From Pirellulales bacterium (GTDB lineage: Bacteria; Planctomycetota; Planctomycetia; Pirellulales; JAEUIK01), in the NCBI GenBank assembly GCA_019694455.1, contig JAIBBY010000041.1:1-43508 (forward strand): DNA of 43,508 nucleotides, read 5' to 3'. The notes below the pieces were generated by a model. That model was not told where the DNA came from and did no database searches. It was given only the letters and a program-made list of their open reading frames with translations. The position numbers were made by a program, and so were the translations under genes. Below, in pieces: positions 32,578 to 41,590 of this stretch. Position 1 is the first letter of the stretch. Every line of letters begins with the position of its first letter.

Positions 32578-32702
32578 TTCGGAATCGCACTCCGACAATG
32601 ATTTGGGCCTCTCAGCACGGGACCGATGCCGGCCCAGGGAGGGCGAGATGCGCGACGGCGGGCGCGGTGGAGAGTCGCCTGGCGTGGCCGGATGAGCGCA
32701 TT

Positions 32703-32752
32703 AAAAAAGCCGTCCAGAACGGAGGCGCACCGCTGTTCCGCTGGACGGCTTT
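32703..32752 (-). terminator. Strong intrinsic terminator, minus strand
   Basis: AAAGCCGTCCAG (read from 32752 down to 32741 on the minus strand) pairs perfectly with CTGGACGGCTTT (32717-32706), with a further CGGA/TCCG stem inside. On the minus strand the hairpin is followed directly by a run of T (TTTTTT, then AA). The plus strand lacks a T-run after the stem, so it acts on minus-strand transcripts, which would come from the DapA-family gene or the small ORFs at 32819-33162. Confidence 0.75.
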
Positions 32753-32818
32753 AGGGGGCGACGAGGGAGCGCCATGGCGCAATCGTAGGGGGAATTCGCG
32801 GGGGCGCTCCTTTGGGAG

Positions 32819-32878
32819 CTAGAGATGTCGCCCGCCGAGGGTTTTACCCATCGGCTTATATGTCGGACTATGCTCCAT
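32819..32878 (-). CDS. Possible 19-residue ORF coupled by TAATG
   Basis: It begins at ATG 32878, whose A is shared with the TAA stop of the frame above it (TAATG). A strong AAGGAGG site lies 4 bases before the ATG, and the frame ends at TAG 32821-32819 (MEHSPTYKPM ... GGRHL). The coding part overlaps a bulged hairpin (CCGA-T-GGGT-AAA-ACCC-TCGG) and is followed by GGAGC-type hairpins and the terminator at 32703-32752. It may be a leader peptide, a small gene, or a chance frame within a structured RNA. Confidence 0.3.
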   Translation of the reverse strand: MEHSPTYKPMGKTLGGRHL

Positions 32879-33162
32879 TAAGCCTCCTTCACGTTGACCC
32901 TTGTTGCCTCGCTCCGACTTCGAACTGCGACTCCACCATTCACGTGAAGCAGCTTTGGGTAGTTGGGTGTCCGCTGGGTTTTCTTACTCTGGCGTATGTC
33001 GCGGACTTGGATACGGGTTCTTGCGTGCCTCGATCGCAAGCGACTGAGCGCCGGGCCTTTGGACAAAAGATTCCGGCGCTCACTCCCTGCGACGTTGGCC
33101 GCCACCCCGCTTGGAAGAGGCGCCACTCGCTTTTGACTTTGGGTCGCCTCAAACCGCAGCAT
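32878..33162 (-). CDS. Possible 94-residue basic protein
   Basis: A 94-residue frame starting MLRFEATQSQKRVAPL and ending SRSEATRVNVKEA, rich in Arg, Lys and Ser. Its GC at third codon positions (by eye about 60%) is clearly lower than in neighbouring genes, so it is either foreign, poorly expressed or not a gene. The stop overlaps the next start (TAATG), and its last codons carry the AAGGAGG site. It lies on the minus strand between the DapA-family gene and a strong minus-strand terminator. No family recognised; an opposite frame (32812-33168, plus) is also open, which lowers confidence. Confidence 0.3.
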   Translation of the reverse strand: MLRFEATQSQKRVAPLPSGVAANVAGSERRNLLSKGPALSRLRSRHARTRIQVRDIRQSKKTQRTPNYPKLLHVNGGVAVRSRSEATRVNVKEA

Positions 33163-33357
33163 TGCTGAGGCAATATTGGCGCCGCGCAGGGCGGATGCGA
33201 CCGAAAAAGATGCCGCGCGGCGGAAGTATCGTTGCCGTATGCACTAGCAAAAAACCCAAGGATCAGGCTTTTTGCCGCGATTTTCGGCCAAGCGCGCACC
33301 AGGGCACACATTGAGACGTTGTGTCGCGCGCGGTCACAGAAATTGGGGATTCGGGGG
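33163..33357. other. Gene-free stretch after the DapA-family gene
   Basis: 195 bases between the 94-residue frame and the stop of the DapA-family gene. I see no gene, promoter or hairpin that I can support. If the terminator at 32703-32752 serves the DapA-family transcript, this would be the start of a long 3' untranslated region. Confidence 0.5.
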
Positions 33358-34392
33358 CTAGGCCAAGCCGCGGCGGGAGAGTTCTGCCACGACCGCCTCG
33401 ACGATGCGACCCACGTCGGCGGACGGCGACTTAGCGCCGCTGGGGGCCGATCGAGTGAGGCAGCCGCCGACGGGTTCGTCGGTAAAGCCTTGCTCGGCCA
33501 GCAGGCATTGCAGCGTATCGGAAAGGGTCGCCAGATCGATTTGCTGATCGACCGACAGCGGTTGCCTGCCGACGCCGGTATCGAAGCCGCGGAGCTTGAG
33601 CGCCGCGCGAAAACCTTCTGGAAAGTCGGCCGAGTAGATCATGGTGTCGAAGAGCGTCACCAGCCGGTACTGGAGATCGAGGGCCTCGTCGATGCGCCGA
33701 GCGATGGTGAGATCGTAGAGTTTGCGAGTCAGTTCTGGCACGATGCCGCTGGTGGCGTTGGTGCCGCCGTCGCAACCGATCAGCAACATTGGCATGAGCG
33801 CGGCGTCCCAGCCGGTGAGAAAGCTGAACTCAGGGCGATGGGGGCGCACCGCCTGGATCATGCGAATCATGTGCGGGATGTCGCCCGACGAATCTTTGAT
33901 GGCCACCACGCGAGGACATTCCTCGGCAAGTCGGCGTACCGTGGGAACATCGATCGGCGAAGCGAACATCGGAATGTTGTAGAGCGTGATGTCGATCGGA
34001 GAATGATCGGCGATCTGTTTGAAGTAGGCGTAAACGCTCGCCGGGCTCAGCTTGTAGTAATACGGAGAGACGATGGCCACCGCCCGCACGCCGAGCGAGT
34101 GGTAATACTCGCAGGCGGCGATCGTCTCCTGGACGTTGGCCTCGGCGGCGCCGGCGAGAATGGGGACACGTCCGGCGGCCTGGTCGGCCATGATGGCAAT
34201 AATGCGGCGGCGTTCTTCGGGGGTGAAGCGAGTGAACTCGCCTGTCGAGCCGTTGGGGTATAGTCCATGCACCCCTTTGGCGATCAGCCAATCGGTGTAG
34301 CGGCGCAGTTCGCGTTCGTTGATCTGGCCGCGCGCGTCGAACGGGACCAAATTAGGCGTGAAGATGCCTTGCAGTCGGGGTGCGGCAGACAT
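33358..34392 (-). CDS. DapA/NanA-family aldolase
   Basis: A 344-residue TIM-barrel lyase of the dihydrodipicolinate synthase / N-acetylneuraminate lyase family. The Schiff-base lysine is in [10 protein letters not shown]; the pyruvate-binding [14 protein letters not shown] and the Tyr region SPYYYK are present. It is longer than typical DapA (~295) because of a C-terminal tail of about 45 residues ([36 protein letters not shown]). The tail and missing pathway partners make true DapA uncertain; such homologues often act on sugar acids or sialic acid. It is transcribed toward the repeat region. Confidence 0.85.
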   Translation of the reverse strand: MSAAPRLQGIFTPNLVPFDARGQINERELRRYTDWLIAKGVHGLYPNGSTGEFTRFTPEERRRIIAIMADQAAGRVPILAGAAEANVQETIAACEYYHSLGVRAVAIVSPYYYKLSPASVYAYFKQIADHSPIDITLYNIPMFASPIDVPTVRRLAEECPRVVAIKDSSGDIPHMIRMIQAVRPHRPEFSFLTGWDAALMPMLLIGCDGGTNATSGIVPELTRKLYDLTIARRIDEALDLQYRLVTLFDTMIYSADFPEGFRAALKLRGFDTGVGRQPLSVDQQIDLATLSDTLQCLLAEQGFTDEPVGGCLTRSAPSGAKSPSADVGRIVEAVVAELSRRGLA

Positions 34393-34486
34393 GTCGCTGT
34401 GGCCTCGGGGGGGTGGCTGCGCAAGGGGGCGGCGTCAAGGGTAACATAGCTTGCGGCCGATTTTGAGGGCGTCGAGAAAACCGTCA

Positions 34487-36643
34487 GTGGCGAGCAAAAA
34501 GCGATCAAAACCGCAGGAAATTGCCACAGTGGCGCCGGTCGCGGCGGCGCGACGCGGCGGGCCGATCGATCGAGGACTGGTCGCGTTTACGCTAGCCACG
34601 ATCGTCTACGAGGTTCTGTTTTTCGTCGGGCGACTGCCGAGCGTGGAGCAGTTGACCGGAGGGGTGGTGCGCCGCTGGCAGTTTTTGGCGCCGTTGTTGA
34701 CGCCCGACCAGATTGTGCCGCATTGGCTTGGCGCCTCGGGAGAGGTGGCCATTGCCGATCGGCTACCGTTGGTGTGGACCGCAGGCGTGATCTTGTTGGC
34801 GTCGTGGTCGCTGGGCATGCTGCTGCTGCATGCGACACGCTCCGCCGAGGGACTGGCGCGGCTCGAACGTTTCTTGTTCGAACTGGCGGTCGGGCTAAGC
34901 GCGACTTCGCTTTATACCTTGGCGCTGGGGCTGGCTGGCCGGACTCAAGATCGCGCGCTCATGATGACCTCGGCGGCCACGGTGCTGTTCAGCGCGCTGG
35001 TGCTGGCGGCGCGGGCCTGGAAAAGCGGTAGCCGCCAAGCGGTGGCTCGGCTGGCGGACGACTTGCCAGTATGGCGAAGCGGCTGGATTTGGATGGCGGC
35101 GCCGCTGGTGGTGTTCATGGCGCTGGGCGGCATGCTGCCGCCCGCCGAGTTTGATGTGCGCGAATATCATTTGCAGGCGCCGAAGGAGTTTTATCGGACT
35201 GGGCATATCACGTTCTTGCCGCACAACGTGTATGCCAACATGGCGCTGGGGAGCGAGATGCACTCGCTGCTGGCGATGACGCTGCTGGGGGACTGGTGGC
35301 ACGGGGCGCTGGTGGGCAAGTTGCTGGAGAGCCTCTATCCGCTCTTCACGGCGCTGGCGCTGGCGGCCGCGGGACGACGCTGGATATCGACGCGCGCGGG
35401 GGGACTGGCGGCGGCGGTGTATCTGTCGATCCCCTGGATTGGGCTGGTCGCCACGCAAGGACTGGTGGAGCCGGCGGTGGCGTTTTATGTGTTCATGAGT
35501 TGGTACGCGGCGCTACTGTGGCGCGATGCGACGACGGCAGGTGAGGTATGCGCGACGCGGCGGCTTTGCCTGACCGGGTTTCTCGCCGGTAGCGCGGTGG
35601 CGGTTAAGTATCCGGCGATGCTGTTTCTGGTCGTGCCGCTCACGCTGTGGGTGGTGAATGGCGCGCGGAGGGAACAAGGGTACTCGCGAGCGTTTAAGGC
35701 GGCAGCGCTGTTGTTGATTTTTGTCGCCGCGGCCTGCGGGGCGTGGTTCGCCAAAAACTGGTGGCTGACGGGCAATCCGACGTATCCGCTCTTGTACTCG
35801 GTGTTTGGCGGGACGACGCGCACAGTCGAGATGGCTGCACAATGGAATGCCGCGCACGGACCAGGGGGCTTCGGCGTCGCCGATCTGGCGCGGCGGATCT
35901 GGGATGTGTTGGTCGCCAGCGAGTGGTTGAGTCCGGCGCTATGGCCGCTGGCGATGCTGGCGCTATTGATTTCCAAGCGGCGTGACCTGGCGCCGCCGCT
36001 GCTGGGGTATTTCGCCATCGTGATTGCGACGTGGTGGTTGTTCACGCACCGCATCGATCGGTTTTGGATACCGGCGTTGCCGGCGGTCTGCCTGGCCGCC
36101 GGCGCGGCGGCCAGTTGGGCGTCATCGCGCTGGCGGCGCGTGGCGCTGACTGCGGTAGTCGCGCTGGCGGTGGTGTATTGCGGCCTGTTGTTGGTGGCGG
36201 GAGTCATCGCGGACAATCGATTTTTCGCGCCGCTTGCTCAACTACGGGTCGATCCACAGCGCGTTGCGCCATGGCGACTTTGGCTCAACGAGCACACGCC
36301 GCCGGGCATGGCCGTGCTGGCGGTGGGGGACGCGCAGGTTTTTGATCTTGAGCCGAGGGCGCTCTACAACACAGTGTTCGACGAGTCGCGCTTTGAGCAG
36401 ATCGTGCGCGGGGCCGATGGCCAATTGCGACCGACCGCCGAGATTCGCGCGCGACTAGCGGGCGTGGCCTATGTGTATGTCGATTGGTCGGAGATCGCGC
36501 GCTATCGCTCGCCGGGCAACTATGGCTTTAGCGACTTTGTGCAGCCGAGCGTGTTCGACGAGTTGCTGCGCCGCGGGGTGCTAGGGCGGCCGGCGGCGTC
36601 GTTCGCGGAGGGCGCGGTGGTGATTTACCCGGTGCTGGAGTAA
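34487..36643 (+). CDS. Polytopic GT39-like glycosyltransferase
   Basis: About 718 residues from GTG 34487 (starting MASKKRSKPQEI when the first codon is read as Met). TTG codons at 34451 and 34463 are alternative starts; there is no ATG nearby. It has about 11-13 hydrophobic helices and a soluble C-terminal part of ~130 residues. The first large loop holds LPPAEFDVREYHLQAPKEF, resembling the acidic catalytic loop of ArnT/PMT (GT39) enzymes, which use polyprenyl-phosphate sugar donors. The loop segment GSEMHSLLAM and the later WWLTGNPTYPL also fit. The acceptor and sugar are unknown. The gene stands alone between the DapA-family gene (divergent) and Uma2. Confidence 0.72.
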   Translation: MASKKRSKPQEIATVAPVAAARRGGPIDRGLVAFTLATIVYEVLFFVGRLPSVEQLTGGVVRRWQFLAPLLTPDQIVPHWLGASGEVAIADRLPLVWTAGVILLASWSLGMLLLHATRSAEGLARLERFLFELAVGLSATSLYTLALGLAGRTQDRALMMTSAATVLFSALVLAARAWKSGSRQAVARLADDLPVWRSGWIWMAAPLVVFMALGGMLPPAEFDVREYHLQAPKEFYRTGHITFLPHNVYANMALGSEMHSLLAMTLLGDWWHGALVGKLLESLYPLFTALALAAAGRRWISTRAGGLAAAVYLSIPWIGLVATQGLVEPAVAFYVFMSWYAALLWRDATTAGEVCATRRLCLTGFLAGSAVAVKYPAMLFLVVPLTLWVVNGARREQGYSRAFKAAALLLIFVAAACGAWFAKNWWLTGNPTYPLLYSVFGGTTRTVEMAAQWNAAHGPGGFGVADLARRIWDVLVASEWLSPALWPLAMLALLISKRRDLAPPLLGYFAIVIATWWLFTHRIDRFWIPALPAVCLAAGAAASWASSRWRRVALTAVVALAVVYCGLLLVAGVIADNRFFAPLAQLRVDPQRVAPWRLWLNEHTPPGMAVLAVGDAQVFDLEPRALYNTVFDESRFEQIVRGADGQLRPTAEIRARLAGVAYVYVDWSEIARYRSPGNYGFSDFVQPSVFDELLRRGVLGRPAASFAEGAVVIYPVLE

Positions 36644-36716
36644 TAAATGACTCGGCCAGTCGGCGCCGTCGTATCATGCGATAACGCCACGACGCTGGAT
36701 GTTCGAGGATGATGTG

Positions 36717-37271
36717 ATGGCCACTAGAGAGCGACTGACGACCGCCGATGAACTGCTGCAAATGCCGGACGACGGTCGGCGCTATGAATTGATTCAAGGG
36801 AAGCTGAACAGTTTGTCGCCCGGCGGCTATGAGCATGGGGCGGTGATTGGCGAGTTGACGGGGCACCTGTGGCAGTTTGTGCGTTTCCACGAGCTTGGCA
36901 AAATCTGTGGCGCCGAAACGGGGTTCTTACTGGAGACAACCCCCGATACCTTGCTAGCGCCTGATATTGCTTTCGTTCGCGCCGCGCGGGCGCCGACGGA
37001 TCGAGGGACGGGATATTATCGCGGCGCGCCCGATCTGGCGGTCGAGGTCATGCCGCCGAACGATTCGCCCGCGCAGGTCGAAGCAAAAGCGCAGCATTGG
37101 CTCACGGCGGGCGCGCAGGGAGTATGGGTGGTCGACCCGGCTCGGCGCTGCGTGGCCGTCTGGCATCGCGAAGCCGCAGCCGCGATCTTTACCGAGGCGA
37201 TGTTGCTGGAAGACTCCGTGTTGCTGCCGGGGTTTGCCGTTCGCGTTGCAGAGCTTTTTCGTGCGCCCTAA
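36717..37271 (+). CDS. Uma2-family endonuclease-like protein (DUF820)
   Basis: A 184-residue protein of the Uma2/DUF820 family with a PD-(D/E)xK nuclease fold. ATG 36717 (MATRERLTTADELLQMPDDG) has GAGG 8 bases upstream; the ATG at 36699 is an alternative. Fold landmarks are RRYELIQGKL, LLAPDIAFV, APDLAVEVMPPND (the D-x-ExK-like core) and QGVWVVDPARRCVAVW. The family is expanded in cyanobacteria and planctomycetes, commonly as single genes with no known pathway. Its role is unknown and no toxin or partner gene is beside it. Confidence 0.87.
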   Translation: MATRERLTTADELLQMPDDGRRYELIQGKLNSLSPGGYEHGAVIGELTGHLWQFVRFHELGKICGAETGFLLETTPDTLLAPDIAFVRAARAPTDRGTGYYRGAPDLAVEVMPPNDSPAQVEAKAQHWLTAGAQGVWVVDPARRCVAVWHREAAAAIFTEAMLLEDSVLLPGFAVRVAELFRAP

Positions 37272-37388
37272 CGACTGCTAGCAAGCGAGTGCTGTCAGCG
37301 GCTGCGCTAGAAAGCATTACCGCGAATGCCCTTGTGAGGCGCAATCGGCTCGTCTAAGCTTCTCGTCCCGGCAATAGCTGGTGTGGTC

Positions 37389-39575
37389 ATGGACGACCTA
37401 GTAACCGCTCTTGGCAGAGTAGTCGGCATGGAAGCTACCCACGTTCGCGTCTTGTCGCCTGAACAAGAATCGGTCGGTTTTGCCCGTACGACCGGTCCAA
37501 ATCACTCTCGCGATCGACTGAGCGGCTCGGTCCGCCAGGCGATTTTTCGCACCCGCAACTGGTTGCTCGACGAGCAACATCCGTCGGGCTATTGGGTGGG
37601 CGAATTGGAAGGGGACACGATTCTGGAGAGCGAGTACATCCTGCTGCTCGCGTATCTGGGAGAAGAAAATTCGGCGGCGGCCCAGCGCGCTGCGCGACAC
37701 ATTTTGAAGCAGCAGTCGCCCGAGGGGGGCTGGTCGATGTACCCCGGCGGCGCGGTCGAGATCAGCGGCAGCGTGAAGAACTACTTCGCGCTCAAGCTCA
37801 CCGGACATGACCCGGCGGCCGAATACATGCAGCGCGCTCGCGAGGCGATCTTGCGCCACGGCGGGGCCGACGCGGTGAACAGCTTCACGCGGTTTTATCT
37901 GGCGCTATTGGGGCAGATCAGCTACGACCAATGCCCGTCGGTGCCGCCCGAGGTGATGCTGCTGCCGAAGTGGCTTCCGGTCAATCTCTACGCGGTGAGC
38001 GCCTGGTCGCGGACGATCATCGTGCCGCTATCGATTGTCTCGGCGAAGAAGCCGGTGCGGCATCTTGAACCAGAAAAGGGCATTCGCGAACTACTCATCA
38101 ACGCGCCGGAGTCGTGGCCCTTGCCGCGTTGTCCTGGCTTGCCGGGCAGCACCGGGATGTTGAGCTGGGATCGGTTCTTTCGTGTGATCGACCGCGGCAT
38201 CAAGTGTTACGAACGGCTGCTGCAGCGCAATACGCTGCGCGACCGGGCGATCGAGCAGGCCAAAGAGTGGTGCCTGACTCGATTCGAGGGGAGCGAAGGG
38301 CTGGGCGCCATCTTTCCGCCGATGGTGTGGAGCATTATCGCGCTGCGTAGCCTGGGCTACGCCGACGACAGCCCAGAGATGGTCTACTGCCGCAAGCAAG
38401 TCGACGATCTGCTGATTAGCGAAGGGGACACGGCGCGGCTGGAGCCGTGCAAGTCGCCGGTATGGGACACGGCGATCACCATGAAGGCGCTGCTCGACAG
38501 CGGGCTGGAGGCCGATCACCCCAGTCTGGAGCAGGCAACGCGCTGGCTGTTGTCGAAAGAGATTCGGCGCAGCGGCGACTGGTCGGAAACGGTGGACGCC
38601 GAACCGGCGGGCTGGTGCTTTGAGCACGCCAACGAGTTCTACCCGGATGTTGACGACACGGCGATGGTGGCCATGGCGTTGAGCGAACGGTTCAGCGATG
38701 TGCGTGAAGGAGGCGACGCGCTGGCGCCGGAACTGCGACTGATGGGAGAGGCCTCGGCGGCGAACCTGCACGACGCCCACGCCAAAGTGGCGCTGATGGA
38801 AAAGAGTCTGGAGGCAGTGGAGCGCGGCAAGCGCTGGGTGCTGGCGATGCAGAACCGCGATGGCGGCTGGGGGGCGTTCGATAAAGACAATAATCGCGAG
38901 TTTCTCTGTTATGTGCCGTTCGCCGATCACAACGCGATGATCGACCCGAGCGCGCCCGACTTGAGTGGCCGTGTGATGGTGTCGTTGGGGCGACTCGGCT
39001 TTCGGGTGGGAGACACGCCGGTTGACCGCGCGGTGGCCTACCTGCGCAGCACACAAGAGGCCGACGGTAGTTGGTTTGGCCGCTGGGGAGTGAACTACAT
39101 CTACGGAACCTGGCTGGCCGTGTCTGGTCTGCGCGAAGTCGGCGTGCCGCACGACGATTCGGCCATTGTCTCTGGCGCCAATTGGCTGCTCAGTTATCAA
39201 CAGCCCTGTGGTGGCTGGGGCGAATCGCCCGACAGCTACGACGATCCGAGCCTGCGCGGGCAAGGCAAGCCCACCGCTTCGCAAACGGCCTGGGCCTTGA
39301 TGGGCTTGATCGCCGCAGGCTTGGCCGACCATCCGGCCGTGGCGCGCGGAGTGCGCTACCTGGTGAGCAAACAGAATAGCGACGGCACGTGGGACGAGCC
39401 GGAGTTCACGGGCACCGGTTTCCCGCGCGTGTTTTATCTGCGTTATCACCTGTACCGGATTTATTTCCCGCTCATGGCGCTGGCGCGCTTTGCGGCGGCC
39501 AAGCAGGCGCAGCGCCCGCAGTTGGCCATGACGCCGCCGATGAACGCCGCGCTACACGACTCGTCCTTGGTCTAA
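37389..39575 (+). CDS. shc: Squalene-hopene cyclase
   Basis: A 728-residue cyclase converting squalene to hopene/diplopterol at the membrane. The protonation motif DVDD is at about 420-423 (YPDVDDTAM). Several QW repeats are visible (for example QQSPEGGWSMYPGG, QNRDGGWGAFDKDNN, QEADGSWFGRWG, QQPCGGWGESPDSY, QNSDGTWDEPEF), all expected of a terpene cyclase alpha/alpha barrel. The length is at the long end of the family because of about 45 N-terminal residues. The start is ATG 37389 (a GTG two codons earlier is also open). It heads the hopanoid group and is followed 37 bases later by hpnH. Squalene-making genes (hpnCDE) are not in the window. Confidence 0.95.
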   Translation: MDDLVTALGRVVGMEATHVRVLSPEQESVGFARTTGPNHSRDRLSGSVRQAIFRTRNWLLDEQHPSGYWVGELEGDTILESEYILLLAYLGEENSAAAQRAARHILKQQSPEGGWSMYPGGAVEISGSVKNYFALKLTGHDPAAEYMQRAREAILRHGGADAVNSFTRFYLALLGQISYDQCPSVPPEVMLLPKWLPVNLYAVSAWSRTIIVPLSIVSAKKPVRHLEPEKGIRELLINAPESWPLPRCPGLPGSTGMLSWDRFFRVIDRGIKCYERLLQRNTLRDRAIEQAKEWCLTRFEGSEGLGAIFPPMVWSIIALRSLGYADDSPEMVYCRKQVDDLLISEGDTARLEPCKSPVWDTAITMKALLDSGLEADHPSLEQATRWLLSKEIRRSGDWSETVDAEPAGWCFEHANEFYPDVDDTAMVAMALSERFSDVREGGDALAPELRLMGEASAANLHDAHAKVALMEKSLEAVERGKRWVLAMQNRDGGWGAFDKDNNREFLCYVPFADHNAMIDPSAPDLSGRVMVSLGRLGFRVGDTPVDRAVAYLRSTQEADGSWFGRWGVNYIYGTWLAVSGLREVGVPHDDSAIVSGANWLLSYQQPCGGWGESPDSYDDPSLRGQGKPTASQTAWALMGLIAAGLADHPAVARGVRYLVSKQNSDGTWDEPEFTGTGFPRVFYLRYHLYRIYFPLMALARFAAAKQAQRPQLAMTPPMNAALHDSSLV

Positions 39576-39612
39576 GGCGACCCGCGACCCAGATCTCGAT
39601 TGGAGCACGAGC

Positions 39613-40632
39613 ATGCGATTTCCTTTTTCTCTCACCCGCACGATGACGAGCTACCTGCTCAAGAAGCGCATGTCGGGAGAGGAGAAGTATCCGCTGGTGC
39701 TGATGCTAGAACCGCTGCACGCCTGCAATCTGACCTGCACTGGTTGCGGCCGAATCCGCGAGTATTCGACGAATCTCAAGGACAAGCTCTCGATCGACGA
39801 ATGTCTGGCCGCGGTCGACGAATGCGGCGCGCCGGTAGTTTCGATCTGCGGCGGCGAGCCGATGATCTACCCGGGCATTGAAGAGTTGGTGGCCAAGATT
39901 CTGGAGCGGAAGAAGCACATTTACTTGTGCACCAACGGCATGTTCATCCGCAAGAAGCTGGCCAGCTTCCAACCGACCAGCCGCTTTTTCTGGAACGTGC
40001 ATCTCGACGGCATGGAGGAGACGCACGACCTGGCGGTGGAGCGGAAGGGGGTGTTCAACGAAGCGGTCGAGGGGATCAAGGCGGCCAAGCAGGCCGGCTT
40101 TTTGGTTTGCACGAACACCACGATTTACAAAGAAACCGACATGCACGAGATCGCCGTGCTGTTGGCGTACCTGACCGAGCTCGGCGTGGACGGCTTCATG
40201 CTCTCGCCGGCGTTCGGCTATCAGTCGGTGCAGAACACCAACCCGGACGGCGCCGCGGAAATCTTCATGACGCGCGACGACGTGCATGCGAAGTTCCGCG
40301 AGGCGAAGCACCTGCTCAAGCGTTTCAAGTTGAACACGTCGCCGGTGTATCAGGAGTTTCTGCGAGGCGAACGCGACCTGCGCTGCGCGGCCTGGGCGAA
40401 CCCCACCCGCAATATTCGCGGCTGGAAAGGGCCGTGCTACCTGATTACCGACCGACACTACAAGACGCACAAGGAGTTGGTCCAACTGACCGACTGGGAC
40501 AAACTGGGGCAAGGCAACGACCCGCGTTGCGAAAACTGCATGATGCACTGCGGCTTTGAGCCGGCGGCGGTGCTGGGGGTCAACAAGCGCCTGGGCGACA
40601 CCTTGAAGATGGCGCTCTGGCAGTTGACGTAA
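39613..40632 (+). CDS. hpnH: Adenosyl-hopene transferase, radical SAM (HpnH)
   Basis: A 339-residue radical-SAM enzyme that joins adenosine (from S-adenosylmethionine) to a hopene in extended hopanoid synthesis. The [4Fe-4S] site is CNLTCTGC (C38, C42, C45), followed by GGEPMIYPGI, NVHLDGMEETHD, TNTTIYKETD and SPAFGYQSVQNT. The C-terminal auxiliary Cys region (CENCMMHCGFEPAAV) is also present. The MRFPFSLTRTMTSYLLKKRM start and the family-like length support ATG 39613. It lies between shc and hpnG, the order expected for this pathway. Confidence 0.94.
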   Translation: MRFPFSLTRTMTSYLLKKRMSGEEKYPLVLMLEPLHACNLTCTGCGRIREYSTNLKDKLSIDECLAAVDECGAPVVSICGGEPMIYPGIEELVAKILERKKHIYLCTNGMFIRKKLASFQPTSRFFWNVHLDGMEETHDLAVERKGVFNEAVEGIKAAKQAGFLVCTNTTIYKETDMHEIAVLLAYLTELGVDGFMLSPAFGYQSVQNTNPDGAAEIFMTRDDVHAKFREAKHLLKRFKLNTSPVYQEFLRGERDLRCAAWANPTRNIRGWKGPCYLITDRHYKTHKELVQLTDWDKLGQGNDPRCENCMMHCGFEPAAVLGVNKRLGDTLKMALWQLT

Positions 40633-40734
40633 CCATTCGGCTCCGTCCGCTTGGCTCGTCGCGTGTTCACCCTCGCCTTGGCGTCGCGTAAGCTCAAGGG
40701 GGACTCGTCTTCTTTTTGGTTCTAGGCAGGGCCG

Positions 40735-41586
40735 ATGCTACGCCTGTTGATGCAGCGCTGGTTGCGCGACGCCGCACGCGAGGCGGTGCTCAAACAGGCG
40801 ACCGCAGGCGCGGAGCCTGTTGATTTGGGCTGCGAGATCGGGTTTGTCTTTGCCATGGGCATGGAAGCCGCCGGACTGTTGGACCAGCTTGGCGAGGCGC
40901 GGCATGTGCGAGGCGATGGCTTTCGCGCCACGGTGGGGACATTGGCCGGACGGCGCGTGGGGCTGGTGGTGACTGGCATGCGGCGCGACGCCGCGCGCCG
41001 TGGGACCTTGGCGCTGGTCGAAGGCCATCGTCCACGATGGGTCATTTCGGCCGGCTACTCTGGGGGGCTACAGCCGCAGGCGAAGCTAGGAGACATTGTG
41101 CTGGCCGAGCGCGTGGTGGACTGCGCGGGGGAGGCGATCGACGTCGATCTGCGGATTGATCGCCAGTCGGCGCGGCAGAGCGGGCTGCACATCGGCTCAC
41201 TGGTCACGGTGGACGAATTGGTTTGCGAGCCGGCGGACAAAGCGGAATTGGGGCGGCGACACGAGGCGCTGGCGGTCGACATGGAGTCGTATGCCGTGGC
41301 CGCGGCCTGCCGCGAGCGGGGGACGCCGTTTCTGGCGGTGCGGATCGTGAGCGACGATGTTGAATCGCGGTTGCCGCCGTTTCTGGATCAATACTCGCAT
41401 CAGAAGTCGTTGAGCGGCAAGGCGGGCGTAGTGCTGGGCGCGCTAGCCAAGCGGCCGAGCAATTTCAAAACGATGTACAAGATGCGCGAGGAGAGCTTGA
41501 TGCTCTCGGATCGGCTGGCGCGTTTCTTGACCAGTTTGGTGCGCGAGCTGTCGCCAGGGGTCGATGCGGAACCACGAGCGCGGTGA
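40735..41586 (+). CDS. hpnG: Hopanoid-associated phosphorylase (HpnG)
   Basis: A 283-residue purine-nucleoside phosphorylase/nucleosidase-fold protein. Family motifs are GFVFAMGMEAAGLLDQL, VISAGYSGGLQPQAKLGDIVLA, the VDMESYAVAAAC active-site helix and VRIVSDD with its catalytic Asp, then a C-terminal LARFLTSLV helix. HpnG removes adenine from adenosyl-hopane, giving the ribosyl side chain of bacteriohopanetetrol. The assignment rests on fold plus position directly behind shc and hpnH; by sequence alone another nucleosidase is possible. An AGGC site precedes ATG 40735. The stop is 4 bases before the next start. Confidence 0.85.
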   Translation: MLRLLMQRWLRDAAREAVLKQATAGAEPVDLGCEIGFVFAMGMEAAGLLDQLGEARHVRGDGFRATVGTLAGRRVGLVVTGMRRDAARRGTLALVEGHRPRWVISAGYSGGLQPQAKLGDIVLAERVVDCAGEAIDVDLRIDRQSARQSGLHIGSLVTVDELVCEPADKAELGRRHEALAVDMESYAVAAACRERGTPFLAVRIVSDDVESRLPPFLDQYSHQKSLSGKAGVVLGALAKRPSNFKTMYKMREESLMLSDRLARFLTSLVRELSPGVDAEPRAR

Positions 41587-41590
41587 GGTC

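Larger units (their letters stand above)
32103..32585 (-). repeat. Composite dispersed repeat, copy B (inverted)
   Basis: The inverted partner of 7975-8561. Read on the minus strand it has the same order: tandem TCCGAAAAC, the 123-base core (32455-32577), the TGTTTTTGTGTTTTCGTTGC run, GCCGCCTCACCTGCT and CACTGCTCACCTG words, one CTCTGCGTCTCGGCGTCTCTGCGG segment, and the terminal block (32103-32202) with the GTACAC palindrome. It is about 100 bases shorter than copy A because it lacks the second pyrimidine segment and the REP-like hairpin. The two copies, about 24 kb apart, could recombine to invert the DNA between them, which holds most of the LPS genes. Confidence 0.85.

Noticed and set aside
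33232..34263. A 343-residue plus-strand frame opposite the DapA-family gene
   Set aside because: It is antisense to a gene with an intact Schiff-base lysine and GSTGE motif; its translation shows no family features.
38091..39449. A 452-residue open frame on the minus strand inside shc
   Set aside because: It lies wholly within the squalene-hopene cyclase gene, whose QW and DVDD motifs leave no doubt about the real frame.
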